This document shows, one piece after another, positions 32,047-43,319 of a stretch of DNA of 64,000 nt (positions are counted from its first letter, which is position 1; each line of letters starts with the position of its first letter). The notes below the pieces were generated by a model that did no database searches, was not told the origin of the DNA, and saw only the letters and a program-made list of their open reading frames with translations. Both the position numbers and the translations under genes were made by a program. Source of the DNA: Cordilura impudica (Eukaryota > Arthropoda > Insecta > Diptera > Scathophagidae); assembly GCA_963682025.1 (NCBI GenBank), contig OY821521.1, forward strand, positions 54,861,908 to 54,925,907, written 5' to 3'.

Positions 32047-35000
32047 TTAAAATTTTCTAAGTTTAGCCAATTGATTGTTACGCTTTAAAGACATTTTTCT
32101 CAAACGTCTCCAATATTGTTTTGTATTTGAATCCATCTCATCTAGGGGTATAATACGATCAACATTTAAGGACCATAGCCATTCCGGATATTCAGAATCG
32201 GATTTTAACTGAAAACAAATTAACAAATTTAATTAGAAGATTTTTTAAATATCTAAAATATTATTTTTTTAATTAAGTTTTTATAATAAACAAGTTACAT
32301 TAATATCTGGATTTATTGCGCTATTTTTAACAAATATAAACGATATTTTAAAAGTAAAAAATTTGATAAACTTAATACTAAATTATTATAACAAACACAC
32401 TGAATTTTTAACATTTTTTAAAACAACATTTTTGAAGTCCGTGAACATCATAACTCAAAATCTACTTTATACACTATTTCTGCACATAAATCACCAGGTA
32501 TACACGAATTTTTTAAAAAAATTTTATTTTTTTTGCCAGCATTTTCAACTGAAAAACACGATTTTTGCTATAAAATTTCGGTGAATTTGTTGTTAAAAAA
32601 TGGTAATAAACATATTGGGAAATATATCACCTTTTAAACGCATTTAGATTTTTTTATTTCGCATAATTCGGTAACGAGTTATAATGTTCATCGCAAAACC
32701 ACTTTTTTTGATGCGCCTTCGGATTCGCTGTCACGGAAAATTTTTTCAAAGATACTTCAAATGTTATACTATAACGAGTATATGAAATAAATAATCAAAC
32801 ATTATTCATATCTTCAAAAACAAAAATTACGAAAATACGCCTTTTTTTCGCCTTTAAAACCTAACCACAAAATTATCAAATTTTTCGGTGTTCATACTCT
32901 GGAGCATGCTATATAATTATATACATATAGATGAATGAATTTTCCAAATTACGTCCACAAAGTGGTCTTGGTTTAGAATATCATTTTGCATATTTTATCT
33001 TAGCGATTTTAGATTTTGTCGAGATTTGATTTTGAAGAATTTTTTTGGCGATTTTAGTTTTTCCTCATTTTCTGTTTTTGCTATTTTTGATTTTGGCGAT
33101 TTTTGAATTTGGCGATTCCGCCCATATTTTCTTATTTTGTATACTCTCCAACAAAGTGGGATCCAATACCCTCTCTCGAAACGCATGGTATGGGGTCTAG
33201 TAGTGTCGGTCTAGGTCGACTTTGATTTTTTTATTTATTATGTTTCATACACAAGACTTATGTCTCATATTACAGTAAGAAACTGATAAAACGCTCATAC
33301 AATATTACTTAAAATATATATTTTTAATTTTAATTACATAAATTTAACAATCTATAAAAAAGCAAACAAAAAACAACAATATTCTAGTTATTTAATTGAT
33401 CATAAAAAAATTCTTTGTGAGAAATAATTAAAAATGATTTTTTTTATGTGTAAACATCTATACGCGCAGGGGTGGTAAATTTCTATTTCACAATACAATC
33501 ACAAGAACAGCGTAACATGTGAACCGTAAGACAAAATCGGTGTGACTTATGATTGTACTGGTGAAAAGATTATGATATGTAATAACCTGTTTGAAAATAA
33601 AAAATGAAAAATAAAAAATGGAAAATGAAAAATGGAAAATGAAAAATAAAAAATGAAAAATAAAACATGAAAAATTAAAAGTAAAAAGTAAAAAATGAAA
33701 AACGAAAAATTAAAAATGAAAAACGAAAAATAAAAAATTAAAAATGAAAGATGAAAAATAAAAAATGAAAAATTACAAATGAAAAATGAAAAATGAAAAA
33801 TTAAAAATGGAAAATGAAAAATAAAACATGAAAAATGAAAAGTAAAAAGTAAAAAAAGAAAAATAAAAAATGAAAAATTAAAAATTAAAAATTAAAAATG
33901 AAAAATTAAAAATGAAAAATGAAAAATAAAAAATTAAAAATTAAAGATGAAAAATAAAAAATAAAAAATGAAAAATTAAAAATGAAAAATTAAAAATGAA
34001 AAATTAAAAATGAAAAATAAAAAATGAAAAATTAAAGATGAAAAATAAAAAATAAAAAATGAAAAATGAAAAATTAAAAATGGAAAATGAAAAATGAAAA
34101 GTGAGAAATAAAAAATTAAAAAAGGAAAATAAAAAATGAAAAATGAAGAAAAATAAAAAATGAAAAATGAAGAAAAATAAAAAATGAAAAATGAGAAATA
34201 AAAAATAAAAAATTAAAAACGAAAAATTAAAGATGAAAAAATTAAAAATAAAAAAATTAAAAATAATAGATAAAAATGAAAAATAAAAACGAAAAATGAA
34301 AAATGAAAAATAAAAAACAAAATATTAAAAATTAAACTGTTGAAATAATAAATAATAAATATTTTTATTTTATATTAGCAGAGCCCCTGCAGTTGATTGC
34401 TATAAGTGATCCATAGATGAAGCTTTCTGTTTGATTTTAAAAAAGTGCCATAAAAAAATCTTTAATTACTAGATGTTTACACATCTCCTCTGTGATCGGA
34501 CTAACATGATTTTTTTTTTTTTAACTGAAGTGCGTTACTTATAGTTTTAGAGCTACATATATGGAATTAAGTTCCAAAGACGGATTGCATGTATGAAGAA
34601 TTGCCACTCAGACATTAGGCTATGATGTATAAAAGATATAAAACTTCTGCCCCTATTTGATCTCGAGAAATTAAGACGTTCATAAAGATGTTCAGGCTGG
34701 CAGGTATATACATATATACATAATTTTATGCATGGACAGTAGAACAGTAGAATTTTTAGTAGATTCTTTAATACCATTAAGTTCAATAGAAAAAGAAGAG
34801 ATATGGTCATATCTTTTCAGACCATATACATGATGCACAATATTATTAAATACCATGTTCATTTTCCGTCTACTCTGCGTATCACAACTGCTAAAAAGTT
34901 CACAACCATATAACAATAAAGGCATTAAATACGTTTTGGCGAGAAGTATCCTAATTTTAACTGGAGTACAATATTGAGTTTGCAAGTGTTCGTAACATAG

Positions 35001-35895
35001 AATATGTACCACCGAATGTATAATTTATATGGTTGGACCAAGTAAGAGTGTTATTGAAAAATATTCCGAGGTTCTTAGCCGACTCTACTATCTCAATTAG
35101 TTGGTTGTTGAGAGTTATGTATATTTGGTGTATAAAAAGATGGCGAACGTTTTTTGATAAGGCACTTCGACTTATTGAGATTTATTCCAAGACCATTTTT
35201 TTAATTGTTTTAATTAAATATTTGGGTTTTTTACAAGAAATTAAAGGAATTGAGTAAAGGGTTTATCTTTCAGTCGGTCTAGGTCGACTTTAATTTTCTT
35301 GTTTTAATGAAATATTTGGATTATTAACAAAAATTAATACAATTGAGTAAAACGATTCTTCTTTCTTTTCAAAATTAGAAATTAAAAAATATTATTTTAA
35401 AATACCGGGGCTTCGAGATCCCGGAAGAAAAAATCACGGGATTTCCCAATTGCATCCCTAGTCAAAACGTATTAAATAAGTAATGTATCATGACAGTCAT
35501 ATCCTAAATTTATGATACGTATATATTTTTTTGTATTCTGATTTTAATAAACTCTCTCGTAAACTCAGCTTGCTCTTAACTCATATTTTGTATAGGAAAT
35601 TCCTTACCTTAATATCTTCGCCAGTTTTTAAAATATTACTTCCGCAGACGTAATTAACCAATTTATTGGCATCTGTTTCAACAGGCATTACTTTCTTTTC
35701 CATAATCGGCCCCAATTTTCCCAATTTTTTCACCTTTTTACCAATTGGAGCTAAAAGATACAAAGATACTTAGTACAAATTTTATGAAATTTATGCAAAC
35801 ATACCGACAGCGTATGTGCGTAAAATAACAGAAGGTAGTAAACATTTTTGGTTTATCAAATGAAGGGAAAGATTTAAAGTATTTAATAAACTCAT
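32047..35895 (-). CDS. mRpL54: Mitochondrial ribosomal protein L54
   Basis: A large-subunit protein of the mitochondrial ribosome (mL54), made in the cytosol and imported into the matrix. Minus-strand exons with GT/AG sites in phase: 35895-35805, 35750-35608 and 32208-32047, giving 131 residues, close to the human length. The N-terminus MSLLNTLNLSLHLINQK is a plausible mitochondrial targeting stretch. Recognition rests on KKLGKLGPIMEKKVMPVETD, YVCGSNILKTGEDIKLKSD and SEYPEWLWSLNV followed by TKQYWRRLRKMSLKRNN, the conserved C-terminal block of the family. Intron 2 (32209-35607) is 3.4 kb and full of transposon debris. It diverges from the Coa1-like gene, 239 bp away. An AATAAA on the minus strand at 32019-32024 could serve as the poly(A) signal. 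Confidence 0.9.
32370..32890. repeat. Relic of the TTAA-flanked MITE family
   Basis: Shares GAAGTCCGTGAACATCATAA, CACATAAATCACCAGGTATA, TTCGGTAACGAGTTATAATG and CGCCTTTAAAACCTAACC with the intact copy at 57182-57834. The termini are degraded. It lies in mRpL54 intron 2. Confidence 0.75.
32990..33145 (-). repeat. AAAATCGCC-rich repeat, copy 2
   Basis: The inverted copy of 6515-6680, with GGCGATTTTTGAATTTGGCG and CGCCCATATTTTC. A 63-residue frame through it is low complexity. Confidence 0.6.
33150..33235 (-). repeat. AR1 fragment
   Basis: ACGCATGGTATGGGGTCTAG then GTCGGTCTAGGTCGAC, the palindrome end of a minus-oriented AR1 copy. A similar shred, CAGTCGGTCTAGGTCGAC, lies at 35271-35288. Confidence 0.6.
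33436..34513. mobile_element. MITE with internal satellite expansion
   Basis: The left end AATGATTTTTTTTATGTGTA / GTGTAAACATCTATACGCGC and the right end AGATGTTTACACATCTCCTC / GATCGGACTAACATGATT match, inverted, the compact 155-bp copy at 61519-61673. Here the interior has grown to more than 1 kb by a simple-repeat expansion. It lies in mRpL54 intron 2. Confidence 0.75.
33596..34335. repeat. (AAAAATG/AAAAATT)n satellite, about 740 bp
   Basis: Almost pure A-rich 7-bp and compound units (AAAAATGAAAAATTAAAAATG), with only occasional G or C. It lies inside a MITE copy in an intron. No coding. Confidence 0.95.
34520..35110 (-). pseudogene. LINE A-family 3' fragment
   Basis: Minus-strand frames match the C-terminus of LINE A ORF2: CTPVKIRILLAKTYLMPLLL, YGCELFSSCD, then SEWQFFIHAIRLWNLIPYM (LINE A has SEWHFFITAIRLWNIIPP). 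At least one frameshift near 34700 separates the pieces. The reverse transcriptase and endonuclease are absent, so this is a 5'-truncated insertion in mRpL54 intron 2. Confidence 0.8.
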
Positions 35896-36134
35896 TTTTA
35901 ATTATTTTTCCAATTATTTAAGTGATATGATAACAATTTGGTGTGGTAAAAAATACTGCAGCTATCAAGAATTGATAATAACCTCAATTTTATGAAATGT
36001 CATAATACGAGACTCGAACAGCTGTGTTGTTATTGCGAACACATAATACAGCTGTTTGTGTTGGGTTGTTTACAATAACAAATCGTTTTATGTTCTTTAA
36101 AAAAATATATAAAATAATATAAATTCAAATCAAA
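35896..36134. promoter_or_regulatory. Bidirectional promoter, mRpL54 / Coa1-like
   Basis: The 239 bp between the two start codons must carry both 5' UTRs and both promoters. Two CAGCTG boxes (36019-36024 and 36049-36054) lie mid-spacer; such E-boxes are a common fly housekeeping core-promoter element. No TATA box is placed convincingly. Confidence 0.55.
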
Positions 36135-36602
36135 ATGCGTTTTCCATCAAATAAAACGTTGGCCAAAATTAGTATATATGTTGCTGTAGCCGGCATATCA
36201 AGCGTCATGTATATGCGTTGGAAAATTGAAGCACGCATACGTAACACTGACTATTTTCGGGCCGCATTACAAACTTTACGACAACATCGAGGTATTTTTT
36301 CCCCTATGTAGAATAATAATTACTAATTTAGTGATGTTTTTACAGGTGCTGTTAATTTACTTGGCGAACCTATAAAGGAGATGGGTTTTGATATCGGCGA
36401 CCCTCAGAACTGTTGTGATGGTGAAACGGCTAAGTTTGAGGTGTCCATAAAGGGCTCTAAAGAACGGGGTAAAATATTTTTTTCTGCCATACATAATGAG
36501 GAAAAAGGTTGGCTTGTTGAAAGTTTACAACTGGAATTAAAATCACAACCAGATAAAAGATACTTAATTAAAACTGAAAATAATCTTGACATGACAATAT
36601 GA
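36135..36602 (+). CDS. Cytochrome c oxidase assembly factor 1-like (Coa1/MITRAC15)
   Basis: A small inner-membrane protein expected to assist early complex IV (and in animals complex I) assembly. Exons 36135-36291 and 36346-36602, joined in phase across a 54-bp GT/AG intron, give 137 residues, close to the human 146. Residues 10-26 (AKISIYVAVAGISSVMY) form the single membrane segment near the N-terminus. After it come the short basic stretch RWKIEARI and the conserved tail: FRAALQTLRQ, AVNLLGEPIKEMGFDIGD, VSIKGSKERGKIFFSAIHN and a closing LQLELKSQPDKRYLIK. This order matches the Coa1 family (DUF1783). The start ATG has the fly context CAAAATG. It diverges from mRpL54; a shared mitochondrial role is consistent with co-expression. 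Confidence 0.75.
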
Positions 36603-36721
36603 TCGTCTGACTAGGAGAAAACCATTTATTTGTTTATGACTTAGGTACATATATTTTTTATTTATTTGTACTAAACAATGTTTTAACATAAATTTTTTCT
36701 TGAAAATATCTAGTTACAAAT

Positions 36722-37552
36722 ACAGCCCAATTCTAAATATTCCCAGGGAAATGAGTTCCCGGGGAATTCATTTTTCCCGAGAATAAATCCTCCTATTCTA
36801 AACAGGCGGGGAGAAGAATAATATGGGAGAGAAAATTTCGATTATTCGAAGACAGCTGTTTTGCTTCAGTTGTTTTGTTTTGTTTACAAATTTAAAAATT
36901 TTTGTGGAAATTAATAGTAAAACTTTTTTTAAAATCTTTAATAAATTAAAATAAATACAAAAAATGTTGAATGTAGCGTTTCTGATGGTAGCTGAAGCAG
37001 AAGAGCAGCAGCAGGACAAGACGCAGCAAAGCATGTCAAGAAGAAAGCTACGTGATGCCAGCAACCCACTTGAATTGCCTGCTGAGTTTAATTTCCACTC
37101 CAAATTGCGCCATACCCGGCTTAGCTCCTCCTTGCTACCTTTGAACATCCCGCATGCAACATCAGGGTTGGCTTGCATTGTGTTCAAAAGACAATGAATT
37201 TGATTTTTTTTTTTGTTGCTTTTGACTTGAAAGCAACAGTAAGGCCATAATATTATTATACAAAATTTTAAATGATATATATTACTATTTCTCATAAAAA
37301 TATTAAATACTTACATTTTTCGCAACACTCCCTCTCAATTTTTTGGCGGAATTATTCCCAAATTATTCTCCCTTTTATTGACATTCAGAATAGCTACTTT
37401 TTTCCCGGGGAAGAGATTCCCATTTTCGAAGTTCTTTTAGAATAAGGGTAAAGGGAAAAGAGAAAAAATTCCCGGGGAGATTTTATTAACAATAGGGGAA
37501 CAGGGAATGGGGAAAAAATTCCCAGGGAATTGTTATTGAGAATTGGTCTGAT
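36722..37552. mobile_element. Harbinger-like element with GGGAA-rich inverted ends
   Basis: CCCAATTCTAAATATTCCCA at 36725 and the complement of CAGACCAATTCTCAATAACA ending at about 37552 form imperfect inverted ends. Both arms are rich in TTCCCAGGGAA and TTCCCCGGGAA palindromes. The interior holds a Myb/SANT-like coding remnant on the minus strand, as in PIF/Harbinger elements. No clear 3-bp TSD was found. Confidence 0.55.
36985..37260 (-). pseudogene. Harbinger Myb/SANT-like protein fragment
   Basis: The minus strand encodes NTMQANPDVACGMFKGSKEE followed by LSRVWRNLEWKLNSAG, the first helices of the Myb/SANT-like DNA-binding protein that accompanies PIF/Harbinger transposases and binds their ends. 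The typical second half (a W-x-x-x-W-x-D-x-K block) is lost; the frame runs on into low-value sequence to 36798. The plus-strand frame at 36964-37197 is its shadow. The family call rests on one motif only. Confidence 0.45.
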
Positions 37553-39082
37553 ATTCTTTCGAAAATATTTGTAAAAATCATTGGTCGTCAAAAAAATTGT
37601 GTCTCCTTTGCTGTAATTAGTTTATACATATTCCTAATAGATTTTTAGAGCAGTTAAATAGCGTACAATTTATTTAAAAATATAAATATTACAATTATGT
37701 AAACCTGTTTCCTTATATAGTGGGAATCATTTCATATTCACCGATGTTCTTTCACATGACAAAAGGATTCAGCATATTTTTGTGTTCAATTTTCAACGAG
37801 CATTTTTTTGCTAGTTTATTTTTAACCACAAAATTCTTCTACTAAATATTTGTTTACATAATAAAATTATACGCAAAAAACTAAGAAAAGCATTTAAACA
37901 ATTCACGAAAAATGCTTTTTTTTCTCTTTCAAGCGTATTAATTTTCCAATAATTTTAGTTGCAAACAGTAATCATTTTAACTAAAAACGAATGAACTGCA
38001 AAACATCAACTATTGAATAATGTGATTTTTAAAAATTGTGAGGATTGAGAACGAGTCAAACGTCAAAATATATCTGATAGTTAATGTTCTGTTTTGCTAA
38101 TGTTTCCCAATCCCAACTATTGTTTTTTTTTTTTATATCCAACAATTTAGATTGTTATCTGTAAAGAAACTGATTAAAAATAAAAAACTTTTTATAACAT
38201 TATTTTCGTTTATTATTGTAAACGTTTTTTGTAATTTTGAAATTTTTTTTTTGTTGCTTCGTATTTTTATTTGTTTATAATTAATTTAAATTTCTTTAAG
38301 ATAATTTTTTTTTTCTTTTCGTTTCGACAAAGACGATTTTACTTTACGACAAGAGGAAGAGGAGGGAGTTTTTTTTATGACAGGGAGGTTTTAAAGTTTT
38401 AAAAACTTATGTTTTTTTAGTTTTTAACGTTTTTTTTTTTTTCTTTAAAAACAAAATATGAAAAACGAACACAATTACAAAAAAAAAATATATTTATATA
38501 TATAGAAAATAATTATGAAAAATTTCTTTTTGTTATTTATACCTTAACATTTCTAATCATAATATTGATAAATTGTATACTAATTTGAAATAAAAATAAT
38601 AATTATTTTAAAATGCTTTTATACTGATTTTTTTTCTTAAAAACATTCATCATTATACATTATTTAACGTTATTATTAAAGAAAAAAAAAAGAGTACCGG
38701 GAGTTAGTATATTTTTGTTTAACAGGCAGAACTTAAATAAGAAGGCGACATATTGTTGTGTTGTGTGATTGAACATCGAAAACAATAACATCATATACTA
38801 TATGAAAAAGTTCCCTTTTCTTTTGTTTCGTTTCGTTTTGTTTTTTTTTTTTTTGTTTTTGTTTTGGTTATAACAAGGAACATTAAAACAATAATAATAT
38901 CGTTGTTATTATAGTTATTTTAGCTAGAGATGTTTTAACTTGTATTAACTTTATTTACCAAGAGAAAGACTAGTCGGCCTCTTAATTAACGATGTTTTTC
39001 TTATTGTTTCTATTGATGTTGTTGTTGTTGTTGTGGATGTTATAGAATGCGGCTGCGATTCAGCTTCCGCTATTTGTTGTCC
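37553..39082. other. AT-rich intergenic region, includes cpa 3' UTR
   Basis: No ORF or shared repeat is seen. Long T and A runs occur at 38120-38480 and 38835-38855. The part next to 39083 should contain the 3' UTR of cpa on the minus strand; a GTTGTTGTTGTTGTTGT run lies at 39015-39035. Confidence 0.5.
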
Positions 39083-41047
39083 TTATTGTGTTTTTAGTTC
39101 CTTACCGATACTGTACGAAGTAATTTTGGTCCAATCAATTTTAGTTCTTGTTATGGGCAATTGACGTCTCATTGCTTTGAAGGTTGTATCAGACATTGTT
39201 TGATAATTTTCGGATATAGCCAACTGGTATTCACTTTCAGCTTCTTCTATGAGACGTATTATTTCTTTAGCCATTTGATGTTCGCTGGAAACGACAACTG
39301 ATTCACGACAATCCTTTGAGGACACCAATTGAACATTACCATCTTCATAGTAATGGACCTAAAACATAAAAATATATATATTATGCATATAAATTATATT
39401 CGATTGATAACTTCTATAACATACTTGCACTTTGAGAACACCTTTTAATTCAGCACTACCAGTACCAGTTTGAAATGTCGCATGCCATTGTGAACGCCAT
39501 CTACCATTCCAGTAGTTTTTAGGTTGAAATTGGTGATCTTCAATGCAAACTGTCAAAGTTATTTGTCCGCTTTGAGATTTTCCAAAAACGGAACAAAACT
39601 TGAATTTGTAAAAAAAATATTAGTAAGTAAAATAATTACTTTACGAGTGTAAAACTATCCTAAAAAAATGTTTTTGGTTATGTAAAATAATTTTTTAGAG
39701 TACACAAATTAAAAAAATTTAAATTGATTTAGTAGGGAATGATCGAAGTAGTTTAAATAACTGTTCATATAAACCTGAAAGGCTCGGGAAGCTCTAAAAA
39801 CCTAACAACCATATATTATAAACTTGTTACAATTGGCAATTAGTGCCAGTTGATAAAACATTTTTCAAGTTAACCTGTCTAGTTTTTAACAATAATTTAC
39901 ACGATACACATAAATTATTTTAGTTCTGAACTTACAATTTTAAATGCAATAAAATTCACATTAATGCCGTTTTCTTTTCTGACGAAAAATGTCGCACTTT
40001 ATTTGCACTTTTTTGCGAAGTTTTTTTATATATTCTGAATTAAGAGCAACCTTATCTTATACATCAATCGAAAGGTCTCAAAGTACTCATAAAATGGAAA
40101 AAAAATTGATTATTATCCTCTTTGAAGTCAGTGTGAAAATATTCAAAAAAGGGGAACAATAGAGAAATATACCCACACTATGACCTGAAAGAAATCTATG
40201 GCAGCAATTTTTTTCGATTTAAGAGGACTCGACTTTGAGACCTTCCGATTGATGTATAAGGTTGCTCTTGATTCAGAATATATAAAAAAAATACACTTTT
40301 TGAAAAAAATTAAAAAAAAAAAATGCGACATTTTTAGAAAAAAAAGTAAACGTCTTCTATATACAAAAAAGAATTTAAAATTAACTTATTTAAAATTTAT
40401 TTGAAGATTATACTTACACCGTGCCTATAGTGACTGGTTGTATAGGCTAATGTTTCAATATCTAAGGCAGCTCTCCATGGTTCAGCTAATACATCAGGTT
40501 CCACATCCTGATAATCACTTGCCTCCTTGCGTAGATGATCATATTTAAATGATTGTTTAGTGCGGGGATCATAAAAACGGCCGCCACCTTTAATGGTAAA
40601 AACAAAATTAGTTATATTTCTATATTAGCAAAATCAATTCTACAGATAAGACTTTACTAAATTAGCTTGGAAATTGTGTTAATTTCAGTCATGCTTATGA
40701 CATTTGTTTATGATAAGCCTAAAAGCACCACCCACATCAACCTTTAATACCACCGAGGTACTACCATCAATGTTTCACATTTTAATACATATATATTTAC
40801 ACTTACCCAAATCATTAAATTCGGAAATCACAGCATTATGTTCACTGCCCTCTATACGTACTGGCGTCAATTGATCTTTATTGTATTGGGCAAAGGCGTG
40901 GCTTGCACCTTCTTTCAAGAGAGCATCATTTTTCAGCAATTCACGAACATCATTAAAAACTTCATTAAATTCACCCGGTGGTGCATGTAGTATAAAATCG
41001 GATACTATACGCACTTTTTCCGTATCAGTGATTAGTGTTTGCTCCAT
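39083..41047 (-). CDS. cpa: F-actin-capping protein subunit alpha
   Basis: The alpha subunit of CapZ, which pairs with the beta subunit to block barbed ends of actin filaments in the cytoplasm. Minus-strand exons, all in phase with GT/AG sites: 41047-40807, 40587-40418, 39598-39425 and 39358-39083, giving 286 residues, the same length as vertebrate CAPZA. Diagnostic blocks are [20 protein letters not shown] (12-31), FDP-type [15 protein letters not shown] (86-100), [20 protein letters not shown] (148-167), [12 protein letters not shown] (168-179) and the C-terminal actin-binding tail with [13 protein letters not shown] and SYSIGKELK. The ATG at 41047 begins [14 protein letters not shown], a natural start. 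No damage is seen. Introns are 219, 819 and 66 bp and free of obvious transposons. Confidence 0.95.
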
Positions 41048-42227
41048 AGTTCTTTAGTTTTTGTCTTTTTCTTTTGTTTTTTGTGGTCGGTTGGTTGGTT
41101 CGATTTACAGCGAGCAGCGCCTTGGCAGTGCAGTGCAACTTATATACCTTTTATGGCGTTTTACAGTTAGAAAATTGCAAATTGGTAAATATGTTTCTAA
41201 AAAAACTGATAGAGCAAATATACTTTTTTGTGTAAATAATTTTTAAACAAATACTTGCGATTGAATAATGAAATTTCTTACTTTTATAATAAAAAAATTG
41301 TATTTGCTAAATGGATGACAAATCTTTTGCAAGAAAATATACTACAACAACAACGTACAGCAAGTGCAGTCACCTAAAAACTTGGCAGCACGTAACCAAG
41401 GCGTTATTACACAGAACAGCGTTGTATTTGTCTTTAGTGCTGATACTAAATATAGAGGCTACAAGACTGATAAGGAAATTCTGTGATAATCATTATTTTA
41501 AGAGAACTATATTTACATACCCGTATAATTTCACATTTCGACGTACCCGATTTATGCCAATGGGCCTAAATAATTTGAAAATGATCTATAACATTTATAC
41601 TTATGTATCTGTAGGATTCTTTCTTTCAATTCGATTTACCAATTTACATGTTATATAGTGTTGTTTTGTTAATGTTAGGTGTTATATATTCATTTAACAG
41701 AATCTCTCTGGCCGTCAATGTTAACGTCGCGAACATAAATTGTACATTCATACATCCTCTATTTTTAGCGTATAGCTTCTATATTTTATTATTTATTAGA
41801 ACAAAATCATAGTTCTAATAGCTTTATATAATGATTTACTGATTAATGATTTACTTTACTTTTTTTAAAATTTTTACTTAAATACATTTGAAAATAATGT
41901 TGAATGTTGTAGATAACAATATACTAAAATTAGCTGAAAATTTAGCATATTAATATATGTTTTTCAACAAATTCTTCAACTCTTTTCTGATGGGTAAACA
42001 AAAGGATTCATATATTTCGTTGAAATCATTCGTTTATTTAAAGTTTTTTGAATGCAAGGACAAAACGTGAGTATACAGTAGAATCACATCAAAAATACAC
42101 AAAGTCCGACAATAGCTAAATGGCACAGGAAAGGTGAATAAAAGAACCTTTTTACAATTAAAAAAAAATAAATACATAGAAACTTATTAAAATACTTATA
42201 TAATCCATTGCTTATCGATCACAAATT
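41048..42227. other. Intergenic region cpa to Xpac
   Basis: Contains the cpa 5' UTR/promoter (41048-41130) and the Xpac 3' UTR (up to 42227). A 115-residue plus-strand frame at 41311-41658 has no convincing homology. Nothing else is recognised. Confidence 0.5.
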
Positions 42228-43118
42228 TTACATTTTTTCATATGTCTCTGTGAACGGGCAAGTTGTACAGCTATGCGTATAGGAATCTTCATCCTCATTA
42301 TATGTATCTTCGCCAAACTCATGAACATGTGCTACTTTGGTTACCTTAGTATATAGACTGCTACGCACTTCCATCCGCAATTGTTTCATTTTTTTATTAT
42401 ATTGCCGTATTTTGCCCAACTCACGTTTTTCTACACGATCTTCATGTTGTCGCATTAATTCTTCTTCGCTACCCCATATTTCCATTGCACGGTTTTGTAT
42501 CTGCAAATGCAAGTACAGTTTCATTTCGCCCCAGCGCATATTATGGGGATTTTTGCGACTTATGTAACGTAAGGGTGGATCACGCTTATCAAAATCGTGA
42601 TCTTGAAATAAATATTCTGCTTTAGCTTCGGTGCGTGTTATCAAGGAATGTTCACCATCGGCATCACGACATTTGTCGCAAACAGCATGATCAAAGTTAT
42701 CGAAAAGAAATGAATCTACAAAGGCATCACCACATTTCAAACACTCTTCATATTGAACAGGTATAACAATAGCCTCATTAACCAAATTAGGAATTTCTCC
42801 TTGCGTAGATGAGACATTCTTAGTTGGATTTTGTGAGGCCTGGACAGGTTGTTCGATTAGAAAACCTCCACCACTATCTATATATTTGGTACCTTGTACT
42901 TTAATTATCGAAGTTGTTCCCTCTTGAGCATTTGTATCCCTAACAACAACAAAACATTTAAAACATTTTCAACATTTTTGCATGTTTACTTACTTTTTAG
43001 CCAGTGCATAAGGATGACTTACTAATTTGGCTTGTTTGAGACTCAAAGCCTTGGCACGATTACGTTCTATACGTGATTTCTGTGCGTCTGTTAATGTTGT
43101 TGCTTTTTCTTCCGACAT
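42228..43118 (-). CDS. Xpac: DNA repair protein XPA homologue
   Basis: A nucleotide excision repair factor that verifies damage and scaffolds the pre-incision complex (TFIIH, RPA, ERCC1) in the nucleus. Minus-strand exons 43118-42994 and 42939-42228 join in phase over a 54-bp intron and encode 278 residues (human XPA 273). The N-terminus MSEEKATTLTDAQKSRIERN is basic and followed by RAKALSLKQAK. A zinc finger C-x2-C-x17-C-x2-C (CLKC ... CDKC) sits at about residues 104-128, the canonical spacing. The DNA-binding core follows: SLITRTEAKAEYLFQDHDF, RYISRKNPHNMRWGEMKLYL and QIQNRAMEIWGSEEEL. The C-terminus has HEFGEDTYNEDEDSY and a closing CTTCPFTETYEKM, the TFIIH-binding tail. All parts are intact. 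Confidence 0.95.
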
Positions 43119-43319
43119 TATTAACACATTAATTTATTGCTTTTGTGCTAAAATAACTGTTTTTCAAACGTCCACTCTAAATCTTTATATAAAAAAAAAA
43201 CAAAAATATGTATGCGCTTTTAAGTGACATTTACTTCAAAAATTTTTATCTTGGATATGCACACAAAAATGATAACATTCTAAAACTGTCTTTTTATAAA
43301 TTGGAGCAAATATATATAA

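Noticed and set aside
33596..34335. A-rich array as a possible CRISPR or satellite-encoded RNA
   Set aside because: Units are simple 7-bp repeats without spacers, and the host is an animal.
36964..37197. Plus-strand 77-residue ORF starting MLNVAFLMVAEAEEQQQDK
   Set aside because: It is the reverse of the Myb/SANT-like fragment on the minus strand.
41311..41658. 115-residue plus-strand ORF with a stretch FRRTRFMPMGLNN that recalls the Gypsy reverse transcriptase FxRMPFGLxN block
   Set aside because: Only a few residues fit, no YVDD box or neighbouring motifs follow, and no LTRs or other pol pieces are near.
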